From: an uncultured Oscillospiraceae bacterium
GTDB lineage: Bacteria; Bacillota; Clostridia; Oscillospirales; Acutalibacteraceae
DNA length: 13,589 nt
Direction: 5' to 3'
Assembly: GCA_900547305.1 (NCBI GenBank)
Contig: URGH01000067.1
Location: 1-13,589 of the forward strand
A model generated the notes under the pieces. It had not been told where the DNA came from, ran no database searches, and saw nothing but the letters and a program-made list of their open reading frames with translations. Made by a program: the position numbers and the translations under genes. The stretch's first letter is position 1. Each line of letters begins with the position of its first letter. Of this stretch, positions 1-6,850 are shown one piece after another.

Positions 1-2202
1 CCCTCTGAGGCGGGTCTGTTAGTTTCCGTTTCCGGCAACGAGCAAAACGCTCTTTGCTATCAAATTAAGGAAGACGGCTATTTGGCAATTCCGGCGGGTA
101 AGCTTACGGCTATTGACAGCGTAGGCGAAATTAAAACCGGATTTTTGGCTGAAGACAATGACAGCAGAAGCGCGGCGGTAGAATTTATTGTTAATACCAG
201 AGTTGTTTGGTCAGGTGAATTTGTAAACTCTACCGCCGGTGACGGTACAGCTGTAACCGAGCTTAGCTATCCGGATATCGACGGTATTGAGGTGAATGCA
301 GGAGATAAATTCTTTTTGAGCTTTAAGCTTGACGCCAAGGCTAATAAGCCGGAAGATATAAAGCCGACAAACCCTGCAGAATCGAGCGGCAAAAAGGATA
401 ATGATGCTGCCGCGCCGACAGAACAGGTTACAGATATTCCTATTATGGACGGTTATGATTCGCACTTTAAGATAGTTCGTTCAGACAGCGCCGATATTAA
501 GGAGCAGCAAATAGTTGCAAAGCTGCGTTCGGCAATGGTAAGCGTTTTAGAGGCAGATGTTATTACCGTTACCGATGAAATGGGAGCTGCTGCTAACGAG
601 CTTCTTATCGGCAGAACAAACAGACCGGAATCGGTTAAGGCTTATGACGAGATTACCTCTTACAGAGCCAACAACGGCTCCGACTTCATAATCCGTATGG
701 ATTCGGGCAAGCTTGTAATTGCGGCTAATACCGATTATTCATTACAGCGTGCTGTCAATTACTTTTTGGAAAAATACTGTAATTCCGATAAAGCCAAATT
801 ACCTTCAAATCTTAATTACTGCTACAGACCGGAGCTTAAAAATATCACAATCGGCGATAGGAGCATAGCTTCCTTTACAATAAGAACGGAGAAATATCCC
901 TCTGTTATGGCAGTAAAGGCGGCAGAAAACTTAGCTCAGTATGTTATTGAGAAAACCGGCTATAAGCTGAAAATCGAAAAGGACACCGCAGAAACTGCAA
1001 ACGAGATTTTAGTGGGTATGACGACGCGTTCCGGAATTTCCGCAGAAACCTTTAAGAGCAAATCTTTAGATTTAGTTAAGGGGCTTAGCAAAAAAACACT
1101 CGGTAATGACGATTACAGTATCTTTATTAAATCGGGTAAGCTTTTCTTGGAAGCAGGCAGCGACTATGCCGCGAACTTTGCGGTTACACAGCTTATAGCA
1201 AAGCTTAAGGAAAGCGGCACACTGGCTTCTGATTTTACCCTTTCGGGTAATTACAAAAAGAAGGATTACGCCCTTACCGACGCTTATGCTTACACCTGGG
1301 GCGATGAATTTAACGGAAGCTCGCTTAACCGCAAAAATTGGGTGCTGAACAGTAAGTTTAAAATAAGGGTAGGTCCTTATTATTCAAGTAACGACGCTTA
1401 TTATCTCAGCTCAAAAAAGTCTTTGGATAATAATGACCCGAATGATGATTTCGGCGGACCGTGGATTAATGCCGGAAACGGATTTATGCAGGAAGGCTAC
1501 TTAAAAAATACCATTGGCAATTCAACGGTTGAAAATAATATGCTGGTTCAAACCGTATATAAAACAAGCGAAGGCTATAACGAAAATGTTATCTGCACCG
1601 ACGGCAGAATGGAATTCAGGTATGGTATACTTGAAGCTCGTATAATGCAGTCCTCTGCAAACGGAAGCATAAGCGCCTTTTGGACCAGAACAAGAGACGG
1701 AGCTAAAGTCGTTAACGAAATTGATATCAGCGAAACCTTCGGCGAGGATAAAATTAAGCCTAACCTTCATACATGGGGTTCGGCGCATACAGATCACGGC
1801 AGTATGATAAGCGTAAGAAATATAAAATATCCTCAAAACGGAGAGCATTTCTATGATACGTTCCATCATTTAGCTGTTGAGTGGACTCCCGATTTCATAA
1901 ATATGTATCTTGACGGCGAGCTTTATCTTTCGCAGGATATAACCTCGGATACATGGGCGGCCTTCAAGGAAACTACCTATGTTGTATTTAGCTGTACTGT
2001 GCCTTCGGGGGATTACGCTTACGGAAATAATCCCGGCAGTATAATCACCAATCAGGGAGTTAACCAATATGCTGCCGCAAGGCTGTTTGACAGAAACGGC
2101 GACGGCAGGATCGATATAAACGATTTTTGCGAAAAGCAGTATGTTGACTATTTGAGACTTTATCAGATAAATTCGCGTAAATATTCACTTAGCGCAAAAT
2201 AG
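1..2202 (+). CDS. Secreted glycoside hydrolase family 16 protein (laminarinase-type beta-glucanase), 5' end missing
   Basis: The reading frame is open from base 1, so the gene starts upstream; 733 residues are visible. The TTG at 82 has a chance purine-rich stretch before it but no signal peptide follows, so I reject it as the start. Visible order: a beta-rich module (about 1-120), a Pro/Ala/Ser/Lys linker (about 118-150), two related alpha/beta repeats (about 155-260 and 280-410) resembling the non-catalytic domain preceding GH20/GH67 barrels, then the GH16 jelly roll (about 431-720). The GH16 domain opens with WGDEFNGSSL and carries the ExDxxE motif as NEIDISE, with E573 (nt 1717-1719) as nucleophile, D575, and E578 (nt 1732-1734) as acid/base. 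The spacing is that of beta-bulge enzymes (laminarinase, agarase, carrageenase groups). The last strand, YVDYLRLYQ, is typical. An EF-hand-like loop (residues 697-708) precedes it. No sortase motif is seen at the C-terminus. The beta-1,3-glucan substrate is inferred from family motif and the neighbouring sugar importer. Confidence 0.88.
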   Translation, partial: PSEAGLLVSVSGNEQNALCYQIKEDGYLAIPAGKLTAIDSVGEIKTGFLAEDNDSRSAAVEFIVNTRVVWSGEFVNSTAGDGTAVTELSYPDIDGIEVNAGDKFFLSFKLDAKANKPEDIKPTNPAESSGKKDNDAAAPTEQVTDIPIMDGYDSHFKIVRSDSADIKEQQIVAKLRSAMVSVLEADVITVTDEMGAAANELLIGRTNRPESVKAYDEITSYRANNGSDFIIRMDSGKLVIAANTDYSLQRAVNYFLEKYCNSDKAKLPSNLNYCYRPELKNITIGDRSIASFTIRTEKYPSVMAVKAAENLAQYVIEKTGYKLKIEKDTAETANEILVGMTTRSGISAETFKSKSLDLVKGLSKKTLGNDDYSIFIKSGKLFLEAGSDYAANFAVTQLIAKLKESGTLASDFTLSGNYKKKDYALTDAYAYTWGDEFNGSSLNRKNWVLNSKFKIRVGPYYSSNDAYYLSSKKSLDNNDPNDDFGGPWINAGNGFMQEGYLKNTIGNSTVENNMLVQTVYKTSEGYNENVICTDGRMEFRYGILEARIMQSSANGSISAFWTRTRDGAKVVNEIDISETFGEDKIKPNLHTWGSAHTDHGSMISVRNIKYPQNGEHFYDTFHHLAVEWTPDFINMYLDGELYLSQDITSDTWAAFKETTYVVFSCTVPSGDYAYGNNPGSIITNQGVNQYAAARLFDRNGDGRIDINDFCEKQYVDYLRLYQINSRKYSLSAK

Positions 2203-2227
2203 ATTAAAACTTTATGAGGTATAACGG

Positions 2228-5038
2228 ATGAACAATTTAAAAAAAATCACGGCATTTATATTATCCTTGACTTTGATTTTAATACCGCTTAATGCCGAAA
2301 AAATGAATAATGTAAAGGCAGAAAGCTCATCCGTTATACCCGACGGCGAATATTCAGCCTATAAAGCCGGCTTGAATTATCCAAATTCAACCGAAGAGCT
2401 GGTTTTGGCTGACGGAGATTATCTGACCGCAGATAAACAAAACGGCGCAGAGTGGAGCTTTGATACAAAATCTGATTCTAAATATAACATAAAGCTTGTT
2501 TTTGCTCCTACGGACGAGAATACAAACATTTATAAATATTCGCTTTTTATTGATAATTCGCTCCCCTTTAAAAGCTGCGAGGAATTAAAGCTTCGCACAT
2601 ATTGGGAGGATGACGGAGGAATAAGGACACTCACGAACGGGGATCAGGTAAATCCGCTTCAAAAATGCATTACCGAATTTACGGAGCAGACGGTTTCCGA
2701 CCCTGACGGCATAGAAAATTCACCCTATGAATTTATGCTGAGCGCCGGTAAGCACACAATTAAAATCGTATCGCTCGGCAAGGCCTTTAAAATTCAAAGA
2801 ATCATACTTTCCCCCGTAGAGGAAATTAAGAAATACAGCGAAGTATCGCAGGAATACAAAAATTATAAAAATTATGACGGCAAGCAAATTGTAATTGAAG
2901 CCGAGAATGCGCTTTATAAGAACGAATATTCACTAACCGCTAAGAGCGACAATTCTACAGCGGGAATTTCGCCGTCAAGTCCTACCAATTCGCTTATAAA
3001 TTATATAGGCGGAACAAATTGGAAGGAGCAGGGCACCGAAATCGTTTGGAATTTAGATGTAAAGAATGACGGACTTTATAAAGTAGGCTTTGCCTTTAAG
3101 CAAAGCTATGTTACAGACGGCTTGGTTTACAGAAATCTTAAAATCGACGGTAAAACTCCGTTTTATGAGGCGGGGGATATACCCTTTGCCTATTCTTCAA
3201 AATGGCAGTTTAAAGAATTTAAAGACGAAGAAGGCAACGATTATTTAATTTATTTGACCGCGGGCAGCCATAAGCTTTCGCTTTCCGTCACTCTTTCAGA
3301 TACAGCCGAGGTCTTTAAAAGACTGAAAGAGGTTGTATCTGCCTTGGGCGATCTTTACCTCGATATTGTAATGATTACAGGCGAGGATCCGGATACTAAC
3401 CGTGACTATGAGCTTCATAAGCAGATCCCCGAATTCGAGGAAACCTTGACCGACAGCCTTAAAAAGCTGAATGCTTTATCAAAGGATCTAAACGGGAATT
3501 TAAAGGTTAACGGCGAGCTTAACGGCGCGGTTAAAAATATGTCAAGGGTTATACAGAATATGCTTGACAATGTTTATGACGCACATTTGCAGGTTAAAAA
3601 TTATTACACCGCGCAGCAGACTTTAAGCACCTGGCTGTATGATATTAAGAATATGTCCTTGGCGTTAGATCAGATTATTTTAGCTTCTCCCCAAAAAGAG
3701 TTTGATACGCCGAAGGCGAGCTTTTTAGAAAAACTTAAATTTTTTATTATAAGATACAGCGAATCCTACAGTAAAAATTCGTCAACGGTAACGAGCAGTA
3801 AGGATAAAAGCTTAGATAACATTAAAATTTGGGTCAACTGGGGAAGAGATCAGGTTAAGGTTTTAAATTCACTTATACAGGATAGCTTCACTCCGAAGTA
3901 CGGGATCAACGTTACGGTTGAACAGGTAAACGCAACTCTTGTTCAGGGCGTTATTTCCGGTAATTCACCCGATCTGTACCTGCATATGGCAAGAACAGAG
4001 CCTGTAAACCTTGCTATGCGCGGCGTGCTTTATAATTTAAGAAATTTTGACGATTATGAAAAGGTTTTGGAGGAAAATTTCCAAAAAGGCTCAGATACAC
4101 CTTATCTTTATAAGGACGGCGCCTATGCCCTTCCAGATACGCAAAACTTTTTTGTAATGTTTTACAGAACGGATATTTTCGATAAACTGAGTCTTAACCC
4201 GCCGAAAACCTGGGAGGATTTCTTATCTGTAACCGGAATTTTACAGCGTAACAAAATGAACGCATATTTGCCGTATACAAAGCTTGGTGCGGCGGGTACC
4301 GTAAATATAGGAACCGGCGGACTTACAATTTTTCCCACTATGCTTATTCAGCGCGGAGAAAGTCTCTACAACAAGGAGTTTAACGCCACGAATTTGGCAA
4401 GTCCGATTTCGGTTGAAGCGTTCAAATTCTGGACAGAGTTCTATACGGATTACAGTCTTGATCAGGACGCAAACTTCTTTCAAAAATTCCGTGTAGGAAC
4501 AATACCCATGGGAATTGCAAGCTATACGCAATGCCTGACCTTCAGCGCCGGCGCACCTGAAATTTCGGGTAAATGGAGCATTGCCGAAATACCCGGTATA
4601 GCAGAAGAGGACGGCAGTATCAATAATATCTGTTCGGGAGCGGGCACGGGCGCCTCGATAATGAAATCAAGCAAAAATAAGGACGCGGCTTGGAATTTCC
4701 TCAAGTGGTGGACGTCAAGCGAAACTCAGTATCGATATTCCTCTGATGTTGAAGCAATTTTAGGGGAAACCGGCAGAGTGGGCACCGCAAATAAAAACGC
4801 GCTTCCACGACTTGTTTGGGAGGATAACGAGATAGAAGTAATTACCTCTCAGTGGAGCAAGCTTCGCGAGATTCCCGAAGTACCCGGAAGCTATTATGTT
4901 TCCCGTTCGATAGACCAAGCCTTTTGGGCGACTAAAAACGGTAAAAAATCCGCAAAAGAGTCGATTGTTCATTGGTCGGAAGAATGTAACAATGAAATCA
5001 CACGTAAGATTAAAGAATACGCAAATAAGGAGCAGTAG
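2228..5038 (+). CDS. Extracellular solute-binding protein of a sugar ABC transporter fused to N-terminal carbohydrate-binding-like domains
   Basis: This 936-residue protein is about twice the length of a usual family 1 solute-binding protein. It starts at ATG 2228 after GAGGT (2216-2220). Domains: signal peptide (1-31, probable cut after VKA); a first beta-sandwich (about 35-205, ending in an 'AGKHTIKIVSLG' strand); a second (about 220-390, opening with 'IVIEAENALY' and containing 'TAGSHKLSLSV'), both in the style of CBM6/CBM35 sandwiches; a helical region (about 395-525); and a solute-binding domain (about 530-935) opening with 'IKIWVNWGRDQ', followed by the 'NSPDLYLHM' and 'NPPKTWEDF' segments typical of SBP_bac_1. 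It should bind an oligosaccharide outside the cell and hand it to the adjacent permeases. There is no cysteine in the signal peptide, so it is not a lipoprotein, unusual for a Gram-positive binding protein. The binding role is well supported by family and context; the glycan and the CBM family numbers are inferred. Confidence 0.87.
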   Translation: MNNLKKITAFILSLTLILIPLNAEKMNNVKAESSSVIPDGEYSAYKAGLNYPNSTEELVLADGDYLTADKQNGAEWSFDTKSDSKYNIKLVFAPTDENTNIYKYSLFIDNSLPFKSCEELKLRTYWEDDGGIRTLTNGDQVNPLQKCITEFTEQTVSDPDGIENSPYEFMLSAGKHTIKIVSLGKAFKIQRIILSPVEEIKKYSEVSQEYKNYKNYDGKQIVIEAENALYKNEYSLTAKSDNSTAGISPSSPTNSLINYIGGTNWKEQGTEIVWNLDVKNDGLYKVGFAFKQSYVTDGLVYRNLKIDGKTPFYEAGDIPFAYSSKWQFKEFKDEEGNDYLIYLTAGSHKLSLSVTLSDTAEVFKRLKEVVSALGDLYLDIVMITGEDPDTNRDYELHKQIPEFEETLTDSLKKLNALSKDLNGNLKVNGELNGAVKNMSRVIQNMLDNVYDAHLQVKNYYTAQQTLSTWLYDIKNMSLALDQIILASPQKEFDTPKASFLEKLKFFIIRYSESYSKNSSTVTSSKDKSLDNIKIWVNWGRDQVKVLNSLIQDSFTPKYGINVTVEQVNATLVQGVISGNSPDLYLHMARTEPVNLAMRGVLYNLRNFDDYEKVLEENFQKGSDTPYLYKDGAYALPDTQNFFVMFYRTDIFDKLSLNPPKTWEDFLSVTGILQRNKMNAYLPYTKLGAAGTVNIGTGGLTIFPTMLIQRGESLYNKEFNATNLASPISVEAFKFWTEFYTDYSLDQDANFFQKFRVGTIPMGIASYTQCLTFSAGAPEISGKWSIAEIPGIAEEDGSINNICSGAGTGASIMKSSKNKDAAWNFLKWWTSSETQYRYSSDVEAILGETGRVGTANKNALPRLVWEDNEIEVITSQWSKLREIPEVPGSYYVSRSIDQAFWATKNGKKSAKESIVHWSEECNNEITRKIKEYANKEQ

Positions 5039-5041
5039 AAT

Positions 5042-5944
5042 ATGAAAAACAATAATAAATTTTTTACTGTTCTTAAGGAGCGGTGGCAGATATATCTGCT
5101 TATCGGACCGTTTTTGATTCTTTTTGTACTTATGACGGTTTTACCTATATTGTCCTCTGTTGTATTAAGCTTTTTCAATTATGATATGGTGTCGCCTCTG
5201 TCCTTCAGCGGAGTTGAAAACTATTTAAGAATGTTCATACAGGACGATATTTTTTGGACCATTCTTAAAAACACATTTATTTTGGCAATTCTAACGGGAC
5301 CTACGGGCTTTTTGCTTTCCTTTGTTCTTGCCTGGATGATAAATGAGTTTAATCAGGGACTCAGGACGCTTCTTTCTTTTATGTTTTATGTGCCGTCGCT
5401 TGTGGGTAACGCCCTTTATGTTTGGACGGTAATTTTTTCAAGCGACAGCTACGGCTATATGAACAGCATTTTGCTTTCCTTACGCTTGATAACGCAGCCT
5501 AAACAGTGGTTTTCGGATTCGGCCCTGATTGTTCCGATAGTTGTTATGATCCAATTATGGATGAGTATGGGTATATCCTTCCTTTCAAACATTTCGGGAC
5601 TTCAAAATATCAATCCCGAACTTTTTGAGGCGGGTGCGGTTGACGGCATCAGAAACCGTTGGCAGGAGCTTTGGTATATAACGTTGCCCGGTATGAGAAA
5701 TATGCTTTTTTTCAGTGCGGTTATGCAGATTGCAAGCGCTTTCTCAATCAGCAATATCGTAACAACTCTTGCGGGTTATCCTACGGTAGGCTACGCCGCG
5801 GATACAGTGGTTTCATACCTTACGGATATAGGATCCGTCAGGTATGAAATGGGTTATGCCTCTGCGCTTTCGGTAGTGCTGTTTATAGTTATGTTTGCTA
5901 CAAGGGGTATTACCGTTAAATTACTTAAAAAGGTGGGTCAGTAA
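5042..5944 (+). CDS. Sugar ABC transporter permease, LplB/UgpA-type (first pair, subunit 1)
   Basis: A 300-residue inner-membrane subunit of a CUT1-type importer. It starts three bases after the upstream stop, with AAGGAG (5027-5032) inside the end of the binding-protein gene. The N-terminus 'KERWQIYLLIGPFLILFVL' is the usual first helix of the UgpA/LplB side, and about six membrane segments follow. The cytoplasmic EAA loop that contacts the ATPase reads EAGAVDGIRNRWQELWYITLP, keeping E, the DG pair and the terminal LP; G stands for the second A of EAA. It probably pairs with the next gene to form the channel served by the upstream binding protein. Substrate cannot be read from the permease itself. 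Confidence 0.93.
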   Translation: MKNNNKFFTVLKERWQIYLLIGPFLILFVLMTVLPILSSVVLSFFNYDMVSPLSFSGVENYLRMFIQDDIFWTILKNTFILAILTGPTGFLLSFVLAWMINEFNQGLRTLLSFMFYVPSLVGNALYVWTVIFSSDSYGYMNSILLSLRLITQPKQWFSDSALIVPIVVMIQLWMSMGISFLSNISGLQNINPELFEAGAVDGIRNRWQELWYITLPGMRNMLFFSAVMQIASAFSISNIVTTLAGYPTVGYAADTVVSYLTDIGSVRYEMGYASALSVVLFIVMFATRGITVKLLKKVGQ

Positions 5945-6846
5945 TGAAAAAATTCAAAGAAATACTGACCGATATGAGAAGAACCGAAAAGGTTCAGGTG
6001 CGAAAGTATACGCGTTCAAAATTCGGCAATTTTCTGTTTTTTGCCTTTCTGTTTTTGTTCGGCGCATTTTCGGTTTTGCCGTTAATTTACAGTATTGCCA
6101 CATCATTTAAGCCGCTTGACGAAATACTTGTTTTTCCGCCTGCAATGTTCACTGTAAAGCGCCCGACGCTTAATAACTATTTGGCGCTTCCGAATTTGAT
6201 TTCCGGACTTAACGTACCTTTTTCAAGGTATCTTACAAACAGCCTTTTTATAAGTATTGTCGGAACGGTTTTACACGTGCTTGCGGCAACTGCGGCAGCC
6301 TTTGTATTATCTAAGGTCGATCTGAAATTCAAGAAAACGATATTTCTCGTAATTCAAACCTCCCTGCTTTTTAATGCTTATACTTTGAGCATTCCGCGTT
6401 ACATCATATATAACGAGCTACATATAATAGATACCTATTGGGTTTATATTCTGCCGTTTATCCCGTCGTCTATGGGTGTGTTTTTAATGAAGCAGTATAT
6501 AGACGGCTATATTCCCGACGCGCTTTTAGAGGCGGCAAAAATAGACGGTGCAAGTTATCTCAGAATTTTCTGGCGTATTATTTTCCCGAATGTAAAGCCC
6601 TGTGTTTTAACGCTTGTTTTGTTTGCATTTCAAAGCATTTGGTCAACCGTGCCGACCGGTACAATTTTTAACGAGTCGCTGAAAACCCTGCCCACGGTAA
6701 TGTCAACAATAGCAACCGGCGGAATTTCACGTTCGGGAGCGGCAATGGCGGCTACGGTTATTATGATGATACCGCCGATTTTGGTATACCTTGTATCCCA
6801 AAGCAGCGTTAAGCAGAGTATGGGCAGTGCAGGTATTAAGGGGTAA
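5944..6846 (+). CDS. Sugar ABC transporter permease, LplC/UgpE-type (first pair, subunit 2)
   Basis: A 300-residue partner of the preceding permease. Its ATG (5944-5946) overlaps the upstream TAA by one base (TAATG), which suggests translational coupling; AAGGTGG (5930-5936) serves as ribosome binding site. A basic cytoplasmic N-terminus of about 25 residues precedes the first helix ('FLFFAFLFLFGAFSVLPLIY'), and 'SFKPLDEI' after it is typical of the UgpE/MalG side. The EAA loop is EAAKIDGASYLRIFWRIIFP, close to consensus, so ATPase contact should be intact. No ATPase gene lies nearby; in this class a shared MsmX/UgpC-like ATPase encoded elsewhere normally energises such pairs. Confidence 0.93.
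   Translation: MKKFKEILTDMRRTEKVQVRKYTRSKFGNFLFFAFLFLFGAFSVLPLIYSIATSFKPLDEILVFPPAMFTVKRPTLNNYLALPNLISGLNVPFSRYLTNSLFISIVGTVLHVLAATAAAFVLSKVDLKFKKTIFLVIQTSLLFNAYTLSIPRYIIYNELHIIDTYWVYILPFIPSSMGVFLMKQYIDGYIPDALLEAAKIDGASYLRIFWRIIFPNVKPCVLTLVLFAFQSIWSTVPTGTIFNESLKTLPTVMSTIATGGISRSGAAMAATVIMMIPPILVYLVSQSSVKQSMGSAGIKG
6838..6843 (+). promoter_or_regulatory. Ribosome binding site that fixes the start of the NHL-Yip1 gene
   Basis: AAGGGG lies seven bases before ATG 6851 and spans the end of the preceding permease gene. An in-frame ATG at 6791 would add 20 residues in front of a clear signal peptide and overlap the permease by 56 bases, so 6851 is the better start. Confidence 0.8.
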
Positions 6847-6850
6847 AGCT

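Noticed and set aside
82..84. TTG with a purine-rich stretch (AAGGAAG, 67-73) as a possible start of the GH16 gene
   Set aside because: The frame is open to base 1 and no signal peptide follows, although the product must be exported; the gene most likely begins before the window.
1522..1869. Minus-strand open frame opposite the GH16 domain, and similar ones elsewhere (for example 4241-4531, 7995-8246, 11269-11535)
   Set aside because: They lie antisense to clear genes, show no family features or ribosome binding sites, and fit chance openings created by the codon use of the real genes.
2203..2227. Possible promoter between the GH16 gene and the binding-protein gene
   Set aside because: Only 25 bases, with a ribosome binding site but no -35/-10 pair; read-through is the simpler reading.
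100..4870. Frequent AAGCTT hexamers across the coding sequence
   Set aside because: They arise from the favoured codons AAG and CTT (Lys-Leu) and do not form a spaced or ordered repeat.
5659..6110. Short plus-strand open frames in other frames within the first permease pair (also 6438-6671 and 12475-12657)
   Set aside because: They overlap well-supported permease genes and their translations have no recognisable features.
6791..6850. Upstream in-frame ATG giving a longer NHL-Yip1 protein
   Set aside because: It would place 20 non-hydrophobic residues before a clear signal peptide and overlap the permease; ATG 6851 has its own AAGGGG.
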